Source of the DNA: Opitutus sp. GAS368
GTDB lineage: Bacteria > Verrucomicrobiota > Verrucomicrobiia > Opitutales > Opitutaceae
DNA: 64,000 bases
Direction: 5' to 3'
Assembly: GCA_945874455.1 (NCBI GenBank)
Contig: CAMCHO010000003.1
Span: 1-64,000 of the forward strand
A program made the translations under genes and the position numbers. Positions 19,206 to 27,341 of this stretch are shown here, piece by piece (within the stretch, counting starts at the first letter, position 1; the number at the start of each line of letters is the position of its first letter). The notes beneath the pieces are model-generated. The model searched no databases and was not told the origin of the DNA. It saw only the letters and a list, made by a program, of their open reading frames with translations.

Positions 19206-20132
19206 GTGAAACGTGGTCTTTCCCGCACCGCCGCCATCCTCGCCGCCATCGTCCTCGGTGCGTTGCTCCCTCAGGCGCATACCGCCGCGTGGCTCATTCG
19301 TTGGCTCGTGATCGGGATGCTGTTCGTCGTCTTTCTGCAGACACGCTTCTCGCGCGAATCGCTGCATCGCAGTCACGTTTTCCTCCTCGCCGCCAATCTC
19401 GCGATCGCCGCCGCCGCGTGGGGCGTCGGCTTTCTCGTCGGCGGACGCGACGTCGCCCTCGCCGCATTTTTCTGCGGCATTACGCCGACCGCCACCGCCG
19501 CGCCGGTCATCACGAGTTTCCTCGGGGGCCGCGTCTCCTACGTCGTCGCCGCGTTTCTCCTATCGAACGTCGTCATCGCCGCGCTTTTTCCCGTGCTGTT
19601 GCCGTTCGTGCTCGGCCATCCCACGCCCGACGCCTTCGCGCAGGTCACCCGCAGCGTCGGCCTGCTCGTCTTCGCCCCGCTCGTCCTCACCTGGCTCATC
19701 CGTCGCCTGCACCCCGCCGCCGCCCGATGGCCCCAAAATCTCGGCAACCTCACATTCTCCGCGTGGGTCACCGCCATCTTCCTGATCACCGCCAACGCCT
19801 CGGAATTCCTCCATCACCAAACCCAGCTCTCGTCCACCGTCCTCGTCGAGGTCGCCGCCGTTTCACTGCTCATCTGCGTCGTCAACTTCGCCGTCGGTCG
19901 CCTGATCGGCGGCCGCGAGTTCCCCCGCGAGGCAAGCCAAGCTCTCGGCCAAAAAAACACCACGTTCACCATCTACCTCGCGATGACCTACGCCAATCCG
20001 CTCATCGCCCTCGGCCCCACGTGTTACGTCCTTTGGCACAACCTCTGGAACTCCTGGCAACTCCACCGCCATCAAAACCGCGCAACCACCCGCTTGACGC
20101 CACCGGCAGAGCGCGAATCCCTTCCCCGATGA
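19206..20132 (+). CDS. Bile acid:sodium symporter / auxin-efflux-fold membrane permease
   Basis: This 308-residue membrane protein has about nine or ten hydrophobic helices. The segment FFCGITPTATAAPVITSFLGG (split here as ITPTATAAPVITSF) is the conserved crossover of the bile-acid symporter fold. A matching segment appears late as LGQKNTTFTIYLAMTYANP. The substrate may be an organic anion and is unknown. The GTG at 19206 is preferred because the protein then begins with a positively charged end and a helix; a TTG at 19167 in frame would add 13 unlikely residues. The stop codon overlaps the start of the next gene (ATGA), so the two are coupled. Confidence 0.8.
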   Translation: MKRGLSRTAAILAAIVLGALLPQAHTAAWLIRWLVIGMLFVVFLQTRFSRESLHRSHVFLLAANLAIAAAAWGVGFLVGGRDVALAAFFCGITPTATAAPVITSFLGGRVSYVVAAFLLSNVVIAALFPVLLPFVLGHPTPDAFAQVTRSVGLLVFAPLVLTWLIRRLHPAAARWPQNLGNLTFSAWVTAIFLITANASEFLHHQTQLSSTVLVEVAAVSLLICVVNFAVGRLIGGREFPREASQALGQKNTTFTIYLAMTYANPLIALGPTCYVLWHNLWNSWQLHRHQNRATTRLTPPAERESLPR

Positions 20133-22003
20133 CTGCCTCGCCCGTTCCCGAATCGGTATCCGCACCGCGTCTCGCCGCCAGCCGCCGTCTCCTCGCCGCG
20201 TGCCTCGTCGTCATCTTCGTCGCCAGCTGGCTCGCCTCGCTGGTGCAAACCTCCTTCGGCCACGTGCGCGTCACTGAAATCCGGTTACCGACCCAAAACG
20301 GCCAGTGGATCGTCGCCGATCTCTTCCGTCCGCTCACCGCCACCGCCGAGACGCCCGCGCCTCTCGTCGTCGTCGTGCCCGGTTTCCAACGCGCCAAGGA
20401 AACTCAGGCCAACATCTCCCTCGAGCTCGCCCGCCGCGGCATGGTCGTCATCGCCATCGATCCCTATTCGCAGGGTTCATCGAGCTCCTCCACAAACCCT
20501 CGCTCCGCCACCAACGAGGGCTACGGCATGTTCGCCGTCGTCAACTACGCCGCCGAAACGGACAACCTCAACTACATCGACAAGACCCGCATCGGCGTCA
20601 CCGGCCACTCCGCCGGGGGCAATGCCGCGATTCAGGCCGCCTCGTATTTTGGGGCCGAATCCCTGAAGTCCAAAACGCCGAGCAAGGTCCACTCCGTCTT
20701 CGTTTCCGGTTACGTCCTCACGTTCACCGAAAAAATCCTCCGCCCCGTCCGCTCCAATGTCGGTATCAGTTACGCTTTCCACGACGAGGGCGCCTATCGC
20801 AACGAACTCAAAAACGGCGATATGCGCCGCGCCCCGGAGGCCCTGCGGGTCGTCAACTCCGGTCTGGGCTCCGCCGCCAGGATCGACGCGGTTGAGCTCG
20901 GACGCTACTACGGCGACGCCTCCGCGCGCACGCTTCGGGTCGTACACAACCCGCCCGTTCTGCATCCGTTTCAACCTTACAGCCCCGCCGACGTCGCCGA
21001 TCAGATCGCCTATTTCCAAAATGTCTTCGGCCTCGGAAAATCGGTGCCGCCCGCCGACCAAGTCTGGCCCTGGAAAGAGATTTTCTCCCTCGCCGCCCTG
21101 GTCGCCGCCTTCGTCTCGCTCGTCCCGTTAGCGCACCTGCTCCTTGCGCACGTTTCGTTTTTCCACGGCCTGATTCACCCCGTCTCGCCCGCGCCTGCCG
21201 CGCCCTCGGGCCGCGGTCGGATCATCTTCTGGACGTTCTTCCTGACCGGCGCGCTCATCGCCTGCTTCAGCTACATTCCGTTCTGCGAGCTTTCCCAAAA
21301 ACTCTTCACCGAGGCATCCGGCCGCGAGCAGACGTGGTTTTTTCCGCAACGCATGAACAACGCCGTTGTCCTCTGGGCGTTCTGCAACGGCCTCATCGGC
21401 TTCACCCTCTTCTACCTCGGCTACCGTCTCCACGGCCGCGCCTCCGGAGCCTCGCCCGCCGCTTGGGGCGTCGCGACCACGCCGCGCGAACTCTTCCGCA
21501 CCGCCGTGCTCGCCGCCGTGTTGTGGTCCGCGTTTTTCCTGACGCTCTTCGTCGTCTACGCCGTCTTCCACGTCGACTACCGGTTCCTCTTCCTGGGCGC
21601 GCGTGTATTTCAACCGGCCCTACTGATCCTCGTCCCGATGTATGCGCCATTCTTCTTCGTTTTTTTCCTTTCGAATTCTCTCCGCGTAAACGCCGGCATG
21701 CGCTTCGCCAACCAACCCGAATGGCGCAGCCTCCTCCTCGCCGGCCTCGGCAATTCCCTCGGCCTCATCTTCATCCTCGCCGCCCAATACCTTACTTTCG
21801 CCCTGACCGGCACCGTGCGTTGGACCGACAGCTGGCTCTACGTGAACCTCCTGTTCGCCCTCGTCCCGATGATGTTTGTTCTCCCGTATTTCAACCGCGC
21901 CTTCTTCCGTCTCACCGGCCGCATTTACCTCGGCCCGCTGACGACGTGCCTCGTCTTCATTATGATTCTGCTCTCCAACACCGTATGCTACCTGCCGCTG
22001 TAA
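20129..22003 (+). CDS. Alpha/beta hydrolase fused to a multi-helix membrane domain
   Basis: This 624-residue protein starts at 20129 inside the ATGA overlap with the permease gene. One transmembrane anchor (about residues 22-40) precedes an alpha/beta hydrolase domain at about 55-310, with APLVVVVPGF, RRGMVVIAIDPYSQG and the nucleophile elbow GHSAGGNAA (serine near residue 165). From about residue 320 onwards come eight or so transmembrane helices with no recognised motif. The reading frame is open well upstream through the permease gene, but that part is antiphase and not real. I infer a membrane esterase or peptidase working with the permease; neither the substrate nor the membrane domain's role is known. 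Confidence 0.82.
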   Translation: MTASPVPESVSAPRLAASRRLLAACLVVIFVASWLASLVQTSFGHVRVTEIRLPTQNGQWIVADLFRPLTATAETPAPLVVVVPGFQRAKETQANISLELARRGMVVIAIDPYSQGSSSSSTNPRSATNEGYGMFAVVNYAAETDNLNYIDKTRIGVTGHSAGGNAAIQAASYFGAESLKSKTPSKVHSVFVSGYVLTFTEKILRPVRSNVGISYAFHDEGAYRNELKNGDMRRAPEALRVVNSGLGSAARIDAVELGRYYGDASARTLRVVHNPPVLHPFQPYSPADVADQIAYFQNVFGLGKSVPPADQVWPWKEIFSLAALVAAFVSLVPLAHLLLAHVSFFHGLIHPVSPAPAAPSGRGRIIFWTFFLTGALIACFSYIPFCELSQKLFTEASGREQTWFFPQRMNNAVVLWAFCNGLIGFTLFYLGYRLHGRASGASPAAWGVATTPRELFRTAVLAAVLWSAFFLTLFVVYAVFHVDYRFLFLGARVFQPALLILVPMYAPFFFVFFLSNSLRVNAGMRFANQPEWRSLLLAGLGNSLGLIFILAAQYLTFALTGTVRWTDSWLYVNLLFALVPMMFVLPYFNRAFFRLTGRIYLGPLTTCLVFIMILLSNTVCYLPL

Positions 22004-22305
22004 TGTCCGGCCACCGGTAAAATCCGCCAAGCGCTTGCCCTCCCCCCCTCGCGCCCGCTTCTCTCCGCCGGTTGCCTATGCCGCCCGCCTCGTCCATCCC
22101 CTACGTCTCGGCGATCGTTGCGGCCACGACGCCCTCATCGCGTTCTTCGCCTTCCGCGCTGCGCGGCGGCGGGCGCGGGTTCACCACCCACCTTCAACGC
22201 GCCGACGCCACCGTGATCGCCGAAATCCTTCAAACCCTCGTCCCCCTCGCCCGCGCCCGCCCCGGCAACACGAAGGGGATGTTCGTGCGGTAATCCGCCC
22301 TTCCG
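22004..22305. other. Intergenic region without a recognised gene
   Basis: About 300 bases of GC-rich, C-biased DNA. A short open frame ending at 22293 (IAEILQTLVPLARARPG near its end) could be a gene fragment but matches nothing I recognise. Confidence 0.5.
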
Positions 22306-22617
22306 ATGCTCCTACTCCGGGATCACCAAGGGCGTGAAGTTCGGCTCACCGACGAACGCCTCGCTCATATCCACGAGCACGCGGAAATGGCGGGTCTCGA
22401 TGCCGCGCTGGTGGAGACGCTACGCAGTCCCCAGTTCGTCATCGAGTCTTTGTCCGACCACGCGACGGCGTTGCATTACCGATACTATGTCGGCACACGG
22501 GTGGGTGACAAATGGCTCTGCGTCGTCGTCAAGTATGATGCACTCGACGCCTTCGTTTTAACCGCGTACCTTACCGATAAACTCAAGAAAGGAATCCAAC
22601 TATGGCCCAAACCGTAA
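22306..22617 (+). CDS. PBECR-type (EndoU/colicin/RelE-like) nuclease, probable toxin
   Basis: This 103-residue protein resembles the phage- and plasmid-borne nuclease families of the Barnase-EndoU-ColicinE5/D-RelE fold. It has RLTDERLAHIHEHAEM near residues 13-28, LRSPQFVIESL, LHYRYYVGTRVGDKWLCVVV, and the ending DAFVLTAYLTDKLKKG. The conserved His pair and the VVK/AYLTD strand agree with the family. Its end overlaps the DUF2283 gene by 16 bases. Such pairs behave like toxin-antitoxin operons, so I infer an RNase toxin and a small partner. The role is not proven by sequence alone. Confidence 0.82.
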   Translation: MLLLRDHQGREVRLTDERLAHIHEHAEMAGLDAALVETLRSPQFVIESLSDHATALHYRYYVGTRVGDKWLCVVVKYDALDAFVLTAYLTDKLKKGIQLWPKP

Positions 22618-22814
22618 AAGTCTGGTTCGACAAAGAAGGTGATTTTCTCGAAGTCCGCTTCTCAGAAAAACCCGGCTTCATGCGTGAAACCGACCACGAT
22701 GCCGTAATGGAGCGCGTGAACGACCAGGGCGAAGTGCTCGGCTTTACCGTCATGGCAGTGAGTAAACTCGACAAGGATCACCCGTTGGTTGCGCAGCTCG
22801 CGCAGGCTGGCTGA
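22602..22814 (+). CDS. DUF2283 protein, probable antitoxin partner
   Basis: This 70-residue protein matches DUF2283 (KVWFDKEGDFLEVRF near residues 5-19, and GEVLGFTVMAVSKL). A good ribosome site (AAAGGAA) lies about 9 bases before the ATG, inside the end of the nuclease gene. The 16-base overlap and the family context suggest it neutralises the upstream nuclease, although DUF2283 function is inferred from neighbourhoods. Confidence 0.85.
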   Translation: MAQTVKVWFDKEGDFLEVRFSEKPGFMRETDHDAVMERVNDQGEVLGFTVMAVSKLDKDHPLVAQLAQAG

Positions 22815-22881
22815 GCCCGCAGTGGCGGTTGCACCCCTTTGGACTGCGGCAGCCAGTCCATCACTTCGCCGACCTCGTTCG

Positions 22882-23339
22882 ATGAACGCAGAACTTATTT
22901 TCCCACCCGCCGCTAACGCTCAGCCTTTATCTGCCCCCATAGAAACCCGCAGCGCACTCTTCCAGAAAAAGGAAATCCGCAAAACCCTCCACGCCGACGA
23001 TTGGTGGTTCGTCATCGTCGACGTCGTGGCCGCCCTCACCGACTCGGCCAACCCGGGCGAGTATCTCAAAAAATGCGTCTGCGCGACGCCTCTCTCTCAG
23101 AAGCGCTGATAGGGGAGGGCAATTGCCCCCCCTTTTTTCGCTGGAGTTCACGACCGCCGCCGGCCCGCAGATACTCACGTGTTGGCACACCGAGGGTATC
23201 TTCCGCCTGATCCAGTCGATCCCCAGCCCCAAGGCCAAGCCGTTCAAACAGCTGGCTCCCCAAAGTGGGTTATGAACGCGTTAGGGAAATCGAAGACCCC
23301 GAATCCACTGATCGCCTGTCCCGCGACACCACCACCTGA
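22882..23339 (+). pseudogene. Bro-N family protein gene broken by three frameshifts
   Basis: Four consecutive segments in shifting frames rebuild a Bro-N protein. The first runs from ATG at 22882 (FQKKEIRKTLHADDWWFVI, then DVVAALTDSANPGEYLKK). A missing base in the A-run at 23068-23073 shifts to MRLRDASLSEAL. A change in the C/T runs at 23126-23138 shifts to LEFTTAAGPQILTCWHTEG and IFRLIQSIPSPKAKPFKQ. An extra C near 23252 shifts to KVGYERVREIEDPE. Bro-N proteins are DNA-binding and typical of phages and mobile regions. Two of the breaks lie in homopolymers, so sequencing error is possible, but three in 450 bases favours decay. Confidence 0.8.
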
Positions 23340-23375
23340 CCACCCCAGAAATCCACCCGTCGTCCACCAAACCCC

Positions 23376-23912
23376 ATGGGCCTGACCCTCCACCCCCGCA
23401 TGCCCGCCCCCGCCGGCCTCTCCGCCCGCCGCGCCGCCGCGCTCGTCCGCCGTCTCCACGCCATTGCCAGCGAATTCGTCGCCGTCGGCTGCATCACCGA
23501 GGCACACCCCATCAGCTCAGAGCGCATCGAGCTCGCGCGCTGGGCGAATGCTTGGCGCAGCTTGCCCCACCCCGACCAACCCGACACCAGCTTCGGCGTG
23601 CAAATCACTCCCGATGCCGGCTGGATTTTTCCCGTCGATCTCGGCGACGATAGCGAACTGCTCCGGCGCGGCCTCTGTCGCTACCCTGCCATTGTGCCCC
23701 AGGGCACCGGCGCGATCGCCACCCGCCTCGGCCTGCGCTGGCAATTTTCCGCGTCCTGTAAAACGCACTACGCCAGCCTGCACGGCTGGAAACACTTTGC
23801 CCGCTGCCACACCGCCGCCGGCGGAAAAATCCGGCTGAAGGATCTCAGGAAGCAGCGCGACCATCCGCATCAATTCTGGCGTAAGTTCACGCGCGGACTC
23901 GCAGGAGACTGA
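23376..23912 (+). CDS. Hypothetical protein (178 aa)
   Basis: No family is recognised. The protein is soluble, with no signal peptide or membrane helix. The middle reads SFGVQITPDAGWIFPVDLGD and the end is basic and aromatic (LHGWKHFARCHTAAGGKIR, HPHQFWRKFTRG). Codon use and the conserved look of the centre suggest a real gene. It sits in the small island between the Bro-N remnant and an inverted-repeat element, so a mobile or accessory origin is plausible. A DNA- or RNA-binding role would fit the basic tail but is a guess. Confidence 0.55.
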   Translation: MGLTLHPRMPAPAGLSARRAAALVRRLHAIASEFVAVGCITEAHPISSERIELARWANAWRSLPHPDQPDTSFGVQITPDAGWIFPVDLGDDSELLRRGLCRYPAIVPQGTGAIATRLGLRWQFSASCKTHYASLHGWKHFARCHTAAGGKIRLKDLRKQRDHPHQFWRKFTRGLAGD

Positions 23913-23951
23913 GCGAAGCGAATCGCCGCCGACAGCATCGCCTGATTTTTA

Positions 23952-24118
23952 GGTAGGAAGATTTTTTTGGTAGGAAAATTTCGCGGGAAGTCTCCCGCAC
24001 GCTCTCTAGTTTTCTGGTCGATTTTCATCACCGGGGGCCGTGCTCCGGAATAGCGAGCGCGTGCAGGAAGAGCCAGTGAGCAGCGCTCGGTTTCTGCGGT
24101 TCAAAAAATTTTCCTACC
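23952..24118. repeat. Inverted-repeat element with internal hairpins
   Basis: A 13-bp perfect inverted repeat (GGTAGGAAAATTT at 23969-23981 and its complement at 24106-24118) encloses about 125 bases. A near-copy of the left arm (GGTAGGAAGATTT) lies 17 bases further left. Inside are a tight hairpin (GCGGGA with TCCCGC, 23983-23998), a CCGG-bounded stem and GAGCGC paired with GCGCTC. No coding frame fits. It may be a miniature mobile element or a structured RNA. Confidence 0.65.
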
Positions 24119-24218
24119 CTTGTTCCGAGTGCTGCTTGGAAATCACGCGAGCCGATCCTCCCGCCACCCACGCGCGCCTGCGCTTGCGCCCTACCCCCGC
24201 CCCCGCCTGACTCCCGCG

Positions 24219-25391
24219 ATGGATTCTGCCGCGCTCCGCGACCTCCTCATCTCCTGGGCCAATATCAGCTCGGGCTCCGACAACTTTCCCGGCCTCGAGC
24301 GCATGCGCCTCGCGCTCGCCACCGCGTTCGCCACGCTCCCCGGTGCGACCGTGGAACACCTCCCGCTCGCCGGCACGCCCGCCCAAGCCGTCCGTATCCG
24401 CGTCCGCCCTACTGCTCCCGTGCAGCTCCTCTTCTCCGGTCACTACGACACGGTTTACGAGGCGAGCCATCCCTTTCAAACGTGCACGCTCCTCGACGCC
24501 GATACCCTGCGCGGCCCGGGCGTCGCCGACATGAAGGGTGGCCTCGTCGTCATCCTCGCCGCTCTGCATGCGTTCGAAAAATCGGTAGCCCCCGACGCGA
24601 CCGCCCGCCTCGGCTACGAAGTCCTGCTCACGCCCGACGAAGAAATCGGATCCTTCGGCAGTGGCGCGCTCTTCGCCGCCGCCGGTGCCTCGCGCAAATT
24701 TGCCCTCGCCCTCGTCTACGAGCCCGCCCGCCCCAACGGCGACCTCGTCCACTCGCGCAAAGGCACCGGCAACTTCGTCGCCACCTGCCACGGCCGCGCC
24801 GCCCACGCCGCCAGCCCCACGCGCGCCGGCCGCAACGCCATCGCCGCCCTCGCCGAATTTCTCGTCGCCGCCCACCGCGTCCCCGACGAACTCCCCGGCG
24901 TCATGCTCAATATCGGCAACATCCGCGGCGGCGGCCCCGCCACCAACGTCGTCCCCGATTTCGCCGAAGCCCAACTCGATCTGCGCGTCACCCGCATGGC
25001 CGACCGCGATCCCTTCCTCGCACGGCTGCACGCACTCGCTGCCCCCATTAACGCCCGCGACGGATTCCGTCTCGAAATCACCGGCGCCTTCAACCGTCCG
25101 CCCAAAGAAAGCGGGGCCGTCGAAGATGCCGCCCTCAGCGCGTATCAACGCGCCGCCCTCGAACTCGGTCTCGCGCCCTTTAAGTCCGTCCACACCGGCG
25201 GTGCCAGCGACGGCAACAACCTCGCCGCCGCCGGCCTCCCCAATCTCGACGCCCTCGGCCCTATCGGCGATCGCCTCCACAGCGCCGATGAATTTGTCCG
25301 TATCGGCAGCATCCTCGACCGGGCCCGCCTCACAGCCCGCGTCATGGCCAAGCTCGGCACCGGCGAAGTCGTCCTCCCTCCCCTCCCCTGA
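24219..25391 (+). CDS. M20 family metallopeptidase
   Basis: This protein of about 390 residues belongs to the M20 (ArgE/DapE/carboxypeptidase G2) family of di-zinc exopeptidases. Visible active-site elements are SGHYDTV (about residue 71), GVADMKGG, TPDEEIGS and the terminal HTGGASDGNN. The dimerisation domain sits between about 180 and 290 (GRAAHAASPTRAGRNAI). The ATG at 24219 gives the usual family start; no signal peptide is seen, so it is cytosolic. The substrate cannot be fixed, and an amino-acid amide or peptide hydrolase is most likely. The class-A-like serine hydrolase gene follows 27 bases later. Confidence 0.92.
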   Translation: MDSAALRDLLISWANISSGSDNFPGLERMRLALATAFATLPGATVEHLPLAGTPAQAVRIRVRPTAPVQLLFSGHYDTVYEASHPFQTCTLLDADTLRGPGVADMKGGLVVILAALHAFEKSVAPDATARLGYEVLLTPDEEIGSFGSGALFAAAGASRKFALALVYEPARPNGDLVHSRKGTGNFVATCHGRAAHAASPTRAGRNAIAALAEFLVAAHRVPDELPGVMLNIGNIRGGGPATNVVPDFAEAQLDLRVTRMADRDPFLARLHALAAPINARDGFRLEITGAFNRPPKESGAVEDAALSAYQRAALELGLAPFKSVHTGGASDGNNLAAAGLPNLDALGPIGDRLHSADEFVRIGSILDRARLTARVMAKLGTGEVVLPPLP

Positions 25392-25418
25392 TCGTTCTCG
25401 TTCTCGTTCTCACACCCG

Positions 25419-26390
25419 ATGACGCGCCCCGTTCCCCTCGCCCGCCTCGCCGCGCTCGCCCTTGTCGCTTTCTTCTCCACCGTGTCGTCCCTCCACGCCC
25501 ACTCTCCCGCGCTCCAGCCGCTCGTCGACCGCGCCGCCCAAAACGCACTCGAAAAATACGCGCCACAAAAACTCCTCCCCACTCAGCTCGCGATCACCCT
25601 CGTCGACCTCTCCTCCTTCCCTTCTCCCCCGTCTTCCGCCTCTTCCAAGTCTTCCGCCGACTCCGCTCCCCGCGCCAGCTACCGCGGCGATGTCCAGATT
25701 TACCCCGCCAGCGTCATCAAACTTTTCTACCTCGCCGCCGCCCACCGCTGGATGGAAGACGGCAAACTCAACGACACGCCCGAGCTGCGTCGCGCGATGA
25801 AAGACATGATCGTCGACTCCTCCAACGACGCCACCCACTACGTCATCGACGTAATCACCGGCACGCAGAGCGGCCCCGAACTCCCCGATGCCGACATCAA
25901 GACATGGTTCGACCGCCGCAACGCCGTCACGCACTACTTCGCCTCCCTCGGCTACACCGGCGTCTTCGCTCACAAAAAACCTTGGAGCGACGGTCCCTAC
26001 GGCCGCGAGTCGCAGGCCATCCGCCTCTTCGAGCCCAAACGCAACCTGCTCACCACCGACGCGACCGCGCGTCTCTTCACCGCGATCGCCACCGGCCAAT
26101 GCATCACCGCCGCGCGTAGTGCTGAAATGATGACGCTCCTCGCCCGCGACCTCGCGACGAAAGATCCCGATCCCGACAACCAAGCCACATTCACCGGCCC
26201 CGTCCTCCCCGCCGGCGCGAAGCTCTGGTCGAAAGCCGGCTGGACGAGCCAGACCCGCCACGACGCCGCCTACATCGAACTCCCCCACGGCCCCAAATTC
26301 CTCCTCGTCGTTTTCACGACCGATCACGCCCACGAGCGCACGATCATCCATACCGTCGCCAAGGTCCTCGTCGACGCGTTCGCCAAATAG
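25419..26390 (+). CDS. Class A beta-lactamase-like serine hydrolase
   Basis: This 323-residue exported protein has a signal peptide (about residues 1-27). The serine hydrolase signature SxxK appears as SVIKLFYL near residue 98, an SDN-like triad as SSNDATHYV, and the KTG-like box as KAGWTSQ. The third box has Ala instead of Thr, and the usual omega-loop glutamate is not obvious. Many such verrucomicrobial proteins are annotated as class A beta-lactamase-related without proven resistance, so it may be a DD-peptidase or esterase. It is co-directional with the M20 gene. Confidence 0.8.
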   Translation: MTRPVPLARLAALALVAFFSTVSSLHAHSPALQPLVDRAAQNALEKYAPQKLLPTQLAITLVDLSSFPSPPSSASSKSSADSAPRASYRGDVQIYPASVIKLFYLAAAHRWMEDGKLNDTPELRRAMKDMIVDSSNDATHYVIDVITGTQSGPELPDADIKTWFDRRNAVTHYFASLGYTGVFAHKKPWSDGPYGRESQAIRLFEPKRNLLTTDATARLFTAIATGQCITAARSAEMMTLLARDLATKDPDPDNQATFTGPVLPAGAKLWSKAGWTSQTRHDAAYIELPHGPKFLLVVFTTDHAHERTIIHTVAKVLVDAFAK

Positions 26391-26440
26391 GGCCTCCTCG
26401 CAGGCGATTTTCCCTAGCCGCGCTCCCTGCGGCGCGCCGG

Positions 26441-27161
26441 TTAGGCTGTCCGCCCCGCCGCCCACGTCCGCACCACCGCTGGCAACTCCCGCAGCATTTC
26501 GATTTGAAAAAAATCCGCGCCGGCCTCCGGAGTTTTTTCTACCTGCTCCGCCGCCCACGTCAGGTGATACGGCACATGCACCCCCGCCCCACCCAGCGCT
26601 AACACCGGCACAATATCTGACTTCAGCGAGTTACCGACCATCAAAAACCGGCGCGCCTCGATCCCCCGCCGACGCCAGATCGCCTCATAGGTGCCTTCGT
26701 CTTTCTCGGACACAATCTCGACGTGCCGGAAATGCGCTGCGAGGCCGGAGCCCGCTAGTTTGCGCTCCTGATGGTGCAAATCGCCTTTCGTGATCACGAG
26801 TAACCGATACGCCCCCGCGAGTTCCGCCAGCGTCTCCGCCACGCCGTCCAGCAATTCCACCGGCTGCGCCAACATCTCCTGCCCCAGCACAATCAGCTGG
26901 CGGATTTCCTCCGCGCTGATTTTTCCCTGCGTTAACTCCACCGCCGTCTCGATCGCCGAAAGCGTGAATCCCTTCGCCCCGTAGCCGTAGAGCGGCAGGT
27001 TGCGCAGCTCCGTCGCGAAAGAGCGTGCGATTCACCGTCGCCGCATCGTGATAGTGCCCCAGCAACGCTCGGTAACGCTCATGGACGCGCTCGAAATAAA
27101 CTTCATTGTGCCAGAGCGTGTCGTCGGCATCGAAGCCTATGGTCAGGTCGCAAAGAGACAT
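26441..27161 (-). pseudogene. HAD superfamily hydrolase gene with one frameshift
   Basis: The first segment, from ATG at 27161, holds the HAD nucleophile motif (LTIGFDADDTLWHNEVYFE) and continues to HDAATVNRTLF. A shift of one base near 27014-27018 then moves to another frame that continues as ATELRNLPLYGYGAKGFTL and ends with RLLVITKGDLHHQE, VEIVSEKDEGTYEAI and FLMVGNSLKSDIVP. Together these give a full-length HAD phosphatase of the YjjG-like group (about 235 residues). All catalytic motifs are kept, so the break is either recent or a sequencing error. Confidence 0.82.
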
Positions 27162-27341
27162 AGCGGGTTGAGTCCGCGCGACGAAGTCGGCACCGCTGCG
27201 AATGTCAATCGCGCCAGCCGGCACGCCGCACCTGCCCCCCGAGTCCAGCCGCCGGCCGGCTCGGTTGCGCCTTCTCGCCTGCCGTCTTGACGCGCGCCCA
27301 ACGGCCCGTTCCCTATCCAAGAGACTCAACCCTCACTTATT

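Noticed and set aside
19289-20128. Longer 904-residue version of the hydrolase gene
   Set aside because: The added part reads antiphase through the permease gene and is Arg/Pro-rich without motifs.
26388-26410. Possible degenerate REP half (CCTCCTCGCAGGCGATT)
   Set aside because: Only one arm and several mismatches; not enough to call.
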